This document shows, piece by piece, positions 1 through 6,553 of a DNA stretch of 11,341 nucleotides (positions within the stretch are counted from its first letter, which is position 1; each line of letters begins with the position of its first letter). Source of the stretch: Candidatus Zixiibacteriota bacterium (GTDB lineage Bacteria; Zixibacteria; MSB-5A5; JAABVY01; JAHJOQ01); assembly GCA_024275215.1 (NCBI GenBank), contig JAJRZO010000394.1, positions 1-11,341 on the forward strand, read 5' to 3'. The notes under the pieces are model-generated. The model was not told the DNA's origin, searched no databases, and saw only the letters and a list, made by a program, of their open reading frames with translations. The position numbers and the translations under genes were made by a program.

Positions 1-1
1 G

Positions 2-1564
2 TTGGGGCCAAGTCTCGCGAAGGGCGGAGATACTCGTTTCTTGCTTTCATTTGGTCCGTTTGATCTGGCGCCGACAGACTCTTTCCTTCAGATCACTGTA
101 GCCTATGTTGCGGGAGAAGATGTTCATCAAGACCCTCTGAACGGACGGGATCATCTTATCGACAATCTGCAACCGGATGTCTTTTATGAAGGACTTAACT
201 TTAATGAGGTTTCTTATAATGCCGTCTGGGCAGCCTGGGTCTATGACAATCCTGTTCCGCATGTTCAGGAAGATATTGCGCCTTGTGGTTATTGCACAAG
301 TCCTTCAGAACTTGATACTTGTTATTACTCTGGCGATGGTGTCCCGGATTTCCGCGCGGCAGTTCCGCCTCCTTCTCCGCCACTCCGTTACAGAACAGAA
401 CTTGGAAGTGTCCACTTGAGATGGAACGGTCTCGAATCCGAGACATTTATTGATCCGTTTACTTTCGTGGCCGACTTTGAAGGTTACAGAGTCTATTGGG
501 GAAGGTTGGATAAGGTCGACAAGATGTCTCGACTGGAATCGCGCGACAAAATGGATTACAAGAGATACAAATATCGTGTTGTAACAGCAGACTCCTCAGT
601 CTGGAGCGCAAACGAGCCCCCGCTGACTCTTGACTCCTTGAACAAGCTGTACGGCAGTGAAGGCAATGAATTTGTCCCCGAAGACTATGCCTGCCAGATC
701 GGTCTTACCCCTGACAATGGATTCACTGACCCGACAGATGGAAATATCTATTGCTTCGAGGCTGTTGATTACAATCAGTCGATCGATGGCTGGCTTGATG
801 GCGCCAGGAATGTGCCGCCGGTTACCGGCATAAGAAAAGTTTATGCCTCTGAAATACGAGAAGGACTCATTAAGCCAATTCTCGATACATTCGACATTCA
901 GGCGGACACACTGATGCATGACAATCTTGATAAATACTGGATTTGGGATATCGATCCAAGAACAGGTGATTCGACCAGATACCACAAATTCTGGGAATAT
1001 GAATACGAGATCGGACATTTGCTGCCTTCCGTTCCTCATTACTTCTCAGTAACCGCGTTCGACTTCGGCGAGTTCGCAAACAAGGATTTCGGTAAAGTCG
1101 GAAAGATTGGCGCACTCGAAGGATCGCCTTTAGATGAAGTTGTCGAACTATGGGCGATCAACGATGCAGCGACTGTTGTTGCCAACTATCCAAATGTCGA
1201 TGACAATCCGGTGGCCGGAACCGGTGATGATAAGTACGAAGTCAAAGTCTATCCCAATCCTTATGTGGGTGACGGGAGATACCTTGATGATAATTTTGAA
1301 CAAATCAAATTTGGAGAAAGCGCACAACATGCACGCCGGCTTCACTTCGTGAACTTACCTCCTGAGTGCACCATCAGGATTTATACTCTCGATGGCGATC
1401 TTGTAAAAGAGATCAAGCACCCGGGTCGTGACACCGACTGGGATTCGAAAATACACTGGAATATGAGAACAAGAAACAACGAGTTGGTCTCAAGTGGAAT
1501 TTACCTGTATGCAGTCGAATCACCGTACGGCAACCAGGTTGGCAAGTTTGTGATTGTGTTCTAA
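2..1564 (+). CDS. C-terminal part of a large probable secreted/surface protein with FN3-like and C-terminal sorting-type domain (5' truncated by window edge)
   Basis: The reading frame is open from the window edge to the TAA at 1562-1564, giving 520 visible residues. The real start lies outside the window, because the first visible residues (TRFLLSFGPFDLAPTDSF, about 11-28) read as the inside of a beta-rich domain. Around residues 111-128 there is a GDGVPDF motif and a proline-rich linker (PPPSPPL). A fibronectin-III-like strand pattern follows (VHLRWNG...DFEGYRVYWG, about 136-167). The last 110 residues form a beta-sandwich of the FlgD-Ig/T9SS-tail type: VYPNPY at 416-421, IRIYTLDGDLVKEI at 458-471, SGIYLYAVE at 498-506 and a GKFVIVF end. 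Such tails in FCB-type bacteria usually mark exported proteins; the export route here is inferred. It is the only plus-strand gene and has its own terminator. Family-level function is not recognised; a surface or extracellular role is likely. Confidence 0.8.
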   Translation: MGPSLAKGGDTRFLLSFGPFDLAPTDSFLQITVAYVAGEDVHQDPLNGRDHLIDNLQPDVFYEGLNFNEVSYNAVWAAWVYDNPVPHVQEDIAPCGYCTSPSELDTCYYSGDGVPDFRAAVPPPSPPLRYRTELGSVHLRWNGLESETFIDPFTFVADFEGYRVYWGRLDKVDKMSRLESRDKMDYKRYKYRVVTADSSVWSANEPPLTLDSLNKLYGSEGNEFVPEDYACQIGLTPDNGFTDPTDGNIYCFEAVDYNQSIDGWLDGARNVPPVTGIRKVYASEIREGLIKPILDTFDIQADTLMHDNLDKYWIWDIDPRTGDSTRYHKFWEYEYEIGHLLPSVPHYFSVTAFDFGEFANKDFGKVGKIGALEGSPLDEVVELWAINDAATVVANYPNVDDNPVAGTGDDKYEVKVYPNPYVGDGRYLDDNFEQIKFGESAQHARRLHFVNLPPECTIRIYTLDGDLVKEIKHPGRDTDWDSKIHWNMRTRNNELVSSGIYLYAVESPYGNQVGKFVIVF

Positions 1565-1596
1565 AACACGGTCACTGATCAATCAGACAGAAGATA

Positions 1597-1626
1597 GGCG
1601 CCGGTTCAAACACCGGCGCCGTTTTC
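1597..1626 (+). terminator. Rho-independent terminator of the secreted-protein gene
   Basis: A perfect 9-bp GC-rich stem (GGCGCCGGT at 1597-1605 with ACCGGCGCC at 1612-1620) closes a 6-nt loop (TCAAAC). It is followed by a short T-run, GTTTTC. It starts 32 nt after the TAA of the plus-strand gene and faces the terminator of the convergent gdhA. The T-tract is short, but stem strength and position make the call good. Confidence 0.8.
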
Positions 1627-1669
1627 ATAGCTGCATAACTCACTCGCCTATTTCCCTTTTTCATATATT

Positions 1670-1714
1670 GACAAGCACCTGTCCTGTCTCACCGTCAAGC
1701 GGACAGGCCGTTTG
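1670..1714 (+). repeat. Stem-loop intergenic repeat, copy A
   Basis: The left arm CAAGCACCTGTCC (1672-1684) pairs with GGACAGGCCGTTTG (1701-1714): seven perfect pairs next to the loop, a small internal mismatch, then five more pairs including one G-T. The loop is 16 nt. The right half, from GTCAAGC at 1694 to 1714, matches 18 of 21 bases of the minus-strand sequence at 4735-4715. The left arm also resembles the minus strand at 4770-4756. Two related two-armed copies suggest a dispersed palindromic (REP-like) element. Family and function are unknown. Confidence 0.5.
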
Positions 1715-1744
1715 CCCCACGGTGTACCAGTTGTTGGCGCCAAC

Positions 1745-1780
1745 ACAAAAAAGCGGAACAGCATATAAGCTGTTCCGCTT
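1745..1780 (-). terminator. Rho-independent terminator of gdhA
   Basis: A perfect 12-bp stem (AAGCGGAACAGC at 1751-1762 with GCTGTTCCGCTT at 1769-1780) closes a 6-nt loop. Read on the minus strand it is followed at once by a T-rich tract ending at about 1745. It lies 25 nt beyond the TGA/TAA-side end of gdhA at 1806, the expected place for a terminator of the minus-strand glutamate dehydrogenase transcript. Confidence 0.9.
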
Positions 1781-1805
1781 GAAAACAGAGTCTGTGAGCG
1801 AAGTA

Positions 1806-3149
1806 TTACACAACGCCCTGATCAAGCATTGAATCGGCGACTTTGATAAAGCCTGCGATATTCGCACCAAGCACATTGTTGGTCGGCTCGCCATATTCCT
1901 CAGCGGTATTCTTGCAAGCGGAGTGAATCGCCTGCATGATTCCGAGCAGACGATTATCGACTTTTTCTCTCGACCAAGCGAGTCTTTCGCTGTTCTGCGA
2001 CATTTCAAGACCTGAAACAGCAACACCACCAGCGTTGGCGGCTTTGCCGGGACCATAGTGAATCTTCGCATCGATGAAGGCATTGACAGCGTCAGGAGTC
2101 GACGGCATGTTAGCACCTTCAGCAACGCATGTACAGCCATTGTTGAGCAGTGTTTTGGCATCATCGCCATTAAGCTCATTCTGAGTGGCGCATGGGAGAG
2201 CGACATCGACTGGAACACTCCATACACTGCCGCTATCGAAGAACTTGGCGTTCGGGAACTTGTTTACGTACTCTTTGATACGACCACGCTTGACATTCTT
2301 CAGTTCCATGACCCATGCGAGTTTCTCGCTGTCGATTCCATCTTCATCAACAATGTAACCACCGGAATCGGAAAGTGTGATGACCTTTCCGCCAAGGTCG
2401 TTGACTTTCTCAGTAGCATACTGAGCAACATTACCTGAGCCGGAAATTGAGACTTTCTTGCCTTCAATCGAATTGCCCTTGGTCTTGAGCATTTCTTCGG
2501 CAAAGTAGACTGTGCCATAACCTGTCGCCTCAGGACGAATGAGGCTGCCGCCCCAGTTGATACCCTTGCCGGTTAGCACGCCAGTGAACTCATTACGGAG
2601 TCTCTTGTACTGACCGAACAGATAACCGATCTCTCTGCCACCCACGCCAATATCACCAGCAGGCACATCTGTGTTCGGACCAATATGACGGAACAGTTCT
2701 GACATGAAGCTCTGACAGAATCTCATAACTTCGACATCAGACTTACCCTTCGGATCGAAATCCGAACCGCCTTTACCACCACCCATGGGAAGAGTAGTGA
2801 GGCTGTTTTTGAAAACCTGCTCGAATGCAAGAAACTTCAGAATGCCAATATTCACGCTCGGATGGAAACGCAAGCCACCTTTGTAGGGACCGATTGCGCT
2901 GTTCATCTCGATCCTGAATCCACGATTGACCTGCACGGTTCCGCTGTCATCTACCCAGGGAACCCTGAAGAGCACTACACGTTCAGGAACAACGATCCGT
3001 TCGATGATTTTGGCTTCTTTGTAGATCGGATGCTTCTCGATCACGGGAGCCAGCGACTCCAGGACCTCTTCGACAGCCTGATGGAATTCCGGCTGAGCTG
3101 CGTCCTTCTGCTTGACTTCCTCGATAATACCGTTGATGTACTCGGACAT
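1806..3149 (-). CDS. gdhA: NADP-type glutamate dehydrogenase (hexameric GdhA class)
   Basis: Catalyses the reversible reductive amination of 2-oxoglutarate with ammonium to L-glutamate, a cytoplasmic step of nitrogen assimilation. From the ATG at 3149 it has 447 residues, the usual length of this class. Glutamate/2-oxoglutarate-binding and catalytic residues are present: K90 (IGPYKGGLRFHP), K114, K126 in PMGGGKGG and D166 in PAGDIGVG. The Rossmann domain carries SGSGNVAQYA (about 228-238) and LSDSGG (about 252-258), the pattern seen in NADP-preferring E. coli-type enzymes. A GTG at 3152 directly precedes the ATG. ATG is preferred because AAGGAG (3161-3156) lies 6 nt from it but only 3 nt from the GTG. 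The gene is 68 nt downstream of a second glutamate dehydrogenase, and no terminator is visible between them, so co-transcription is possible. A strong terminator follows. Confidence 0.96.
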   Translation of the reverse strand: MSEYINGIIEEVKQKDAAQPEFHQAVEEVLESLAPVIEKHPIYKEAKIIERIVVPERVVLFRVPWVDDSGTVQVNRGFRIEMNSAIGPYKGGLRFHPSVNIGILKFLAFEQVFKNSLTTLPMGGGKGGSDFDPKGKSDVEVMRFCQSFMSELFRHIGPNTDVPAGDIGVGGREIGYLFGQYKRLRNEFTGVLTGKGINWGGSLIRPEATGYGTVYFAEEMLKTKGNSIEGKKVSISGSGNVAQYATEKVNDLGGKVITLSDSGGYIVDEDGIDSEKLAWVMELKNVKRGRIKEYVNKFPNAKFFDSGSVWSVPVDVALPCATQNELNGDDAKTLLNNGCTCVAEGANMPSTPDAVNAFIDAKIHYGPGKAANAGGVAVSGLEMSQNSERLAWSREKVDNRLLGIMQAIHSACKNTAEEYGEPTNNVLGANIAGFIKVADSMLDQGVV

Positions 3150-3155
3150 CACTCA

Positions 3156-3171
3156 CTCCTTCTCATGAGAA
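3156..3171 (-). promoter_or_regulatory. Shine-Dalgarno of gdhA overlapped by a 12-nt perfect palindrome
   Basis: AAGGAG (3161-3156) lies 6 nt before the ATG at 3149 and decides the gdhA start. TTCTCATGAGAA (3160-3171) is a perfect palindrome that shares its edge with this site. It could be an operator, or a weak RNA self-pairing element that affects ribosome access, but a palindrome this short can occur by chance. I found no convincing -35/-10 pair in the 68 nt between the two glutamate dehydrogenase genes. Confidence 0.45.
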
Positions 3172-3217
3172 TTAATTGAATTTGGGTGTTTCTATTATTT
3201 ATTTCTCTCTATTCGAA

Positions 3218-4543
3218 TTATGCGTATAATCCTCGTAATTCTGACGCTTCAGTAACTCTCTGAATTCCGACTATGAAAGCTGCTGTCCTCATCGGGACAT
3301 CATACTTCAGCGAAGTCTGAAGGACTCTTGCAAATGCATCTTCCATCAACCGCTTGAGGTCATCCTGGATTCTTTCTTCAGTCCAGTAATACCCCATGCG
3401 ATTTTGCACCCACTCGAGATATGAGACGGTCACACCGCCCGCATTGCAAAGAATATCGGGAATGACAAATTTCTTTTTCTTTTCGAGGATTTCGTCCGCT
3501 TCAGGAGTACATGGTCCGTTTGCGCATTCAGCGATGATCTTCGCCTTGATGCGTCGAGCGTTGCTTTTCGTAATCTGATTCTCCAGAGCAGCGGGGATGA
3601 GAAGATCAACGGGAAGTTCCAGCAGTTTCATCGGATCATCAAGCTTCTGAACATGAGCATGCTTGTCAAAACCTTTAAGAGTACCATACTGTTCGACATG
3701 TTTGACAGCAAGTCCGGGGTCAATACCGGAATCCGACACGAATGCGCCATCAATATCAGAAATACCACGAATAATGCAACCATCTCGTTTCAGCAAACGC
3801 GCAGCATACGATCCCGCATTACCAAAACCCTGCACGGCCACACTCGCTTTCGACAGGTCAATACCAAGATGCTCAAAAGCTTTTCTCACACAATAGACCA
3901 TGCCCTGTGCAGTCGCAGAGACTCGCCCTGCCGATCCGCCTATTTCTGGGGGTTTGCCTGTGACAACTGCCGGTAAATGATTGCGATGATGCATAGAATA
4001 TGTGTCCATGAACCATGCCATGACTTGCGGATTAGTATTGACATCGGGAGCCGGAATGTCACGATCAGGTCCGAACAAATCCATCATCTCGGCAAAGTAA
4101 CGCCGCGAGAGTCGTTCAAATTCACCCTTCGACAGTTTCCTCGGATCGACAGTCACGCCACCTTTGCCGCCGCCCATCGGGATTCCTACGACCGCACACT
4201 TGTAGGTCATCCAGAATGCGAGAGCTTTCACTTCATCAACTGTAACATCGGGATGGAAGCGAACGCCACCTTTTGCAGGACCGCGTGCAACATTGTGCTG
4301 TACACGAAATGCCTTGAACACATCGATAGAACCATCATCCATTCGCACGGGAAGTTTCACTTCAGTAATGCGTCTCGGTTCTTTGATAACCACGATCTGG
4401 TTCTCCGTAAGTTCCAGAATTTCTGCGGCACGTTCGAACTGTTTCAGGGCGTTATCAAATGCCGACGGTTTGTCGGTCGAATGACGACCGAGATGGCCTT
4501 TGACTTTTTTTCCTGACTTTGTTGCGGCATTCTTAGCAGGCAT
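3218..4543 (-). CDS. Second glutamate dehydrogenase, RocG/GudB-like Glu/Leu/Phe/Val dehydrogenase family
   Basis: Interconverts glutamate and 2-oxoglutarate plus ammonium; members of this shorter-type subfamily are often NAD-linked and catabolic. From the ATG at 4543 it has 441 residues. Conserved residues are K91 (RGPAKGGVRFHP), K115, K127 in PMGGGKGG and D167 in PAPDVNT. The nucleotide-binding loop is GFGNAG (239-244) with ISDIDGA at about 261-267; cofactor preference cannot be settled from this. An in-frame upstream start at 4594 would add 17 residues. It was rejected because GGAAGG (4558-4553) sits 9 nt before the ATG at 4543 and the longer start falls inside the predicted -10 box. The first ~27 residues are a lysine-rich, probably flexible extension (AKNAATKSGKKVKGH). 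It is clearly diverged from the neighbouring GdhA, so this is not a recent tandem duplication. A Crp-type site lies in its leader. Confidence 0.93.
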   Translation of the reverse strand: MPAKNAATKSGKKVKGHLGRHSTDKPSAFDNALKQFERAAEILELTENQIVVIKEPRRITEVKLPVRMDDGSIDVFKAFRVQHNVARGPAKGGVRFHPDVTVDEVKALAFWMTYKCAVVGIPMGGGKGGVTVDPRKLSKGEFERLSRRYFAEMMDLFGPDRDIPAPDVNTNPQVMAWFMDTYSMHHRNHLPAVVTGKPPEIGGSAGRVSATAQGMVYCVRKAFEHLGIDLSKASVAVQGFGNAGSYAARLLKRDGCIIRGISDIDGAFVSDSGIDPGLAVKHVEQYGTLKGFDKHAHVQKLDDPMKLLELPVDLLIPAALENQITKSNARRIKAKIIAECANGPCTPEADEILEKKKKFVIPDILCNAGGVTVSYLEWVQNRMGYYWTEERIQDDLKRLMEDAFARVLQTSLKYDVPMRTAAFIVGIQRVTEASELRGLYA

Positions 4544-4561
4544 ATCTTTTTTCCTTCCCAA

Positions 4562-4577
4562 TGTGACCAAAGTCACA
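4562..4577 (-). promoter_or_regulatory. Crp/Fnr-family operator-like inverted repeat (TGTGA-N6-TCACA) in the GDH leader
   Basis: TGTGA (4562-4566), CCAAAG, TCACA (4573-4577) is an exact match to the consensus half-sites and spacing of Crp-type regulators. The symmetry extends one base further on each side (ATGTGAC...GTCACAT, 4561-4578). The site lies 18 nt upstream of the GDH start codon and downstream of the predicted -10, roughly +10 to +25, where a bound protein would block transcription. It could also fold as a 7-bp, 4-nt-loop hairpin in the 5' leader. No regulator gene is in the window. Confidence 0.55.
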
Positions 4578-4593
4578 TGTGAAATGATTCGCA

Positions 4594-4621
4594 AAGATAT
4601 ATTCCGCTATCCAAATGTCAA
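4594..4621 (-). promoter_or_regulatory. Predicted sigma-70-type promoter of the second glutamate dehydrogenase
   Basis: On the minus strand a perfect -35 TTGACA (4621-4616) is followed by a 16-nt spacer and the -10-like TATCTT (4599-4594, 4 of 6 consensus bases). Transcription would start near 4587, giving a leader of about 44 nt that contains the Crp-type site. This is the best -35/-10 pair I found in the 278-nt gap between folD and the gene. Confidence 0.6.
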
Positions 4622-4714
4622 GCGAAAGTAAGCGTTTTTACCAATAGAAATGCCGATTTATTCGAGCCGAATAGGACACCAAATTGGGGAGATTTACAGC
4701 CGTAGATTGTAGAC

Positions 4715-4770
4715 CAGGCGGCCTGTCAGCTTGACGATCAAAATAAATGTCAATCGGCAGGCCGCTTGAC
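4715..4770 (-). repeat. Stem-loop intergenic repeat, copy B
   Basis: On the minus strand GTCAAGCGGCCTGCC (4770-4756) and the arm from GTCAAGC to CCGCCTG (4735-4715) form a large imperfect inverted repeat around a loop of about 13-20 nt; outer pairs (GTAG/CTAC) extend it to 4709-4774. Both arms resemble copy A near 1670-1714, while the loops differ in length and sequence. It lies about 50 nt after the folD stop. It has no T-tract, so it is not a canonical terminator, although it could stabilise the 3' end of the folD transcript. Confidence 0.5.
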
Positions 4771-4821
4771 CTACATGTCTAGTATGTCAGGATACGGGAA
4801 TCACAACCCATGAGATTCAGT

Positions 4822-5709
4822 TCAAGTTTCAGCACCAGTCTGCATCATACACGCTTTCATGGTATTCGACAGCAACATTGCGATAGTCATAGGTCCGACA
4901 CCGCCGGGAACGGGTGTTATGTATGATGCTTTCTCTGAACATGATTCGAACTGAACATCACCAACTACACGGTAGCCCTTTTTCTGTGATGAATCTTCAA
5001 CTCTGTTGATCCCGACATCGACAACAACTGCTCCCTCTTTGATCATATCACCAGTGAGGTATTCAGCAACTCCCATCGCAGCAATCACTATATCCGCATT
5101 GCGAGTGTGCGACGCAACATCTCTCGTTCCGGTATGACAAAGTGTGACCGTTGCATTCGAGCCTTTCCACTTCTGCTGAAGCAGTACAGCGAGCGGCTTG
5201 CCGACAATATTTCCTCTGCCGAGGATTACGACATCCATCCCTGATGGGGATATGTCATATCGGCGCAGGAGTTCGAGTATTCCGAGAGGAGTGCAGGCTA
5301 TGAACGACGGGTGTCCGAGCAACATCATGCCAATATTCGCCGGATGAAAACCATCGACATCCTTCACAGGATTGATCTGCAGTACCATCTGCAGGCTGTT
5401 TAGATGTTTCGGGAGAGGTTCCTGCACAAGAATTCCATGAATATCCGTGCGTTCGTTGAGTTCCTGAACAACTTGCTCCAGTTGCTCCTGAGTCAGATCA
5501 GCAGGCTTGCGAATTACTTCTGAATAGAAACCTGTTTTTTTACAGGCTTTCGCCTTGCTTGACACATATATCTCAGAAGCGGGATTGTCACCAACCAGCA
5601 CAGCAGCCAGTCCCGGCACAATACCTTTCTCTCTGAGTTTCTCAGTCTTTTCTCTGAGTTCACTCCGAATCTGTTTCGCTGTCTTCTTCCCGTCCAGAAT
5701 CTGAGCCAT
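4822..5709 (-). CDS. folD: Bifunctional methylenetetrahydrofolate dehydrogenase / methenyltetrahydrofolate cyclohydrolase
   Basis: Interconverts 5,10-methylene-, 5,10-methenyl- and 10-formyl-tetrahydrofolate in the cytoplasm, supplying one-carbon units for purine and formyl-methionine synthesis. From the ATG at 5709 it has 295 residues, close to the family norm. The catalytic signature YVSSKAKAC has Y48 and K52. GILVQEPLP (92-100) carries the conserved Q96, with E97 where many homologues have Leu. KDVDGFHP (116-123), the cofactor motif GRGNIVGKP (164-172) and TPVPGGVGPMTIAML (265-279) complete the family pattern. A TTG at 5733 would add eight residues. The ATG was chosen because family proteins begin with the AQILDGK strand, although the ribosome site before it is weak. 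The start lies inside ymdB (50-nt overlap), implying translational coupling. It is the last gene of the minus-strand cluster. Confidence 0.95.
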   Translation of the reverse strand: MAQILDGKKTAKQIRSELREKTEKLREKGIVPGLAAVLVGDNPASEIYVSSKAKACKKTGFYSEVIRKPADLTQEQLEQVVQELNERTDIHGILVQEPLPKHLNSLQMVLQINPVKDVDGFHPANIGMMLLGHPSFIACTPLGILELLRRYDISPSGMDVVILGRGNIVGKPLAVLLQQKWKGSNATVTLCHTGTRDVASHTRNADIVIAAMGVAEYLTGDMIKEGAVVVDVGINRVEDSSQKKGYRVVGDVQFESCSEKASYITPVPGGVGPMTIAMLLSNTMKACMMQTGAET

Positions 5710-6541
5710 CTTCAGTCTGCTCTCTCTTTTCAAGTTGATATTCTTCCGGCAGCTCGCCGCTAAAACCTATCTCGAGTCGTTCGATAGATATTGCTTTACC
5801 GCTTTCATCGTCGATCTCAGCGATAACACCCATGAGCCTGGCATCATCCGAGGCAACAGTGAATCTATGGGGAACACCTGTAAGAAATCGCGCCAGCACC
5901 GGCTCCACACTCATCCCTATGACGCCACTGTGCGGCCCTGTCATACCTGCATCTGTGATGAATGCCGTCCCCTTTGGCAGAATCTGCTCATCGGCAGTCT
6001 GAACATGTGTGTGCGTTCCAACCAGTAACGAAACCCGTCCGTCGAGATAACGGGCCATAGCGCCCTTCTCGGATGTGGTCTCAGCGTGAAAATCTACCAC
6101 GATAATGTTGGTCTGATCCTGCATCAGCCGCAGTTCACCATCGACAGTCCTGAACGGACAATCAATATCCCGCATAAACACGCGCCCCTCGATGTTTATA
6201 ACACCAACCTTTCGCCCATCAGGAAATTTGTAGACATACGAACCATACCCCGGAGAACCCGCGGGATAATTAGCTGGACGGAGCACCCTGTTATAGTCGT
6301 CATTCAGGAATGGAAAAATATCCTGTCTGTCCCAGATATGATTTCCTGACGTTTGGACATCAATGCCATAGGACGCGATCTTCTGAGAGATCGGTTTCGT
6401 GAGTCCGAAACCACCTGCTGCATTCTCGATATTGGCTATTGCCAGATCGATTCCATGCTTTTGCCTGACAGGCTTGAGAAGCTGGGACAATACCCATCGA
6501 CCCGGCTTTCCCATTATGTCTGACACAAAAAGTATTTTCAC
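5660..6541 (-). CDS. ymdB: YmdB-family metallophosphoesterase (TIGR00282 type)
   Basis: A cytoplasmic calcineurin-like phosphoesterase; the Bacillus member hydrolyses 2',3'-cyclic nucleotides and influences biofilm and motility decisions. Metal ligands fit the family: D8 (VSDIMGKPG), E39-N40 (NIENAAGG), N67-H68 (SGNHIWD), H152 (DFHAE) and H177/H179 (GTHTH). The start is GTG at 6541, fixed by the MKILFVSD beginning; no strong Shine-Dalgarno is seen. It lies 12 nt after the rny stop, so coupled translation is likely, and it repeats the conserved rny-ymdB neighbourhood. The protein is 293 residues against about 264 in Bacillus. The extra C-terminus is very acidic and hydrophilic (TEDGSDSGREEDSETDSE), and its last part is encoded within the folD overlap. 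Confidence 0.93.
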   Translation of the reverse strand: MKILFVSDIMGKPGRWVLSQLLKPVRQKHGIDLAIANIENAAGGFGLTKPISQKIASYGIDVQTSGNHIWDRQDIFPFLNDDYNRVLRPANYPAGSPGYGSYVYKFPDGRKVGVINIEGRVFMRDIDCPFRTVDGELRLMQDQTNIIVVDFHAETTSEKGAMARYLDGRVSLLVGTHTHVQTADEQILPKGTAFITDAGMTGPHSGVIGMSVEPVLARFLTGVPHRFTVASDDARLMGVIAEIDDESGKAISIERLEIGFSGELPEEYQLEKREQTEDGSDSGREEDSETDSE

Positions 6542-6553
6542 ACGGCAACCATT

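Noticed and set aside
596..1039. 147-codon minus-strand open frame opposite the secreted-protein gene
   Set aside because: Antisense to a frame open over 1.5 kb with recognisable domains; no promoter or ribosome site seen.
1668..1673. TTGACA as a possible plus-strand -35 box in the convergent intergenic region
   Set aside because: No suitable -10 follows at 16-18 nt and no plus-strand gene lies downstream; the bases belong to the edge of the stem-loop repeat.
1661..2227. 188-codon minus-strand open frame overlapping the end of gdhA
   Set aside because: It is a shadow of gdhA in another frame, runs through the strong terminator at 1745-1780, and has no recognisable domain.
3977..4516. 179-codon plus-strand open frame opposite the second GDH
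   Set aside because: Lies wholly antisense to a clear enzyme gene; its composition (rich in His, Arg, Phe, Cys) is what the complement of GDH codons would give, and there is no ribosome site or family match.
4775..4821. Terminator after folD
   Set aside because: Only a 5-bp GAATC/GATTC pairing with a 10-nt loop and no T-tract; too weak to call.
5731..5733. TTG as the folD start
   Set aside because: It would enlarge the overlap with ymdB and add KRESRLK before the conserved first strand; the internal ATG fits family length better.
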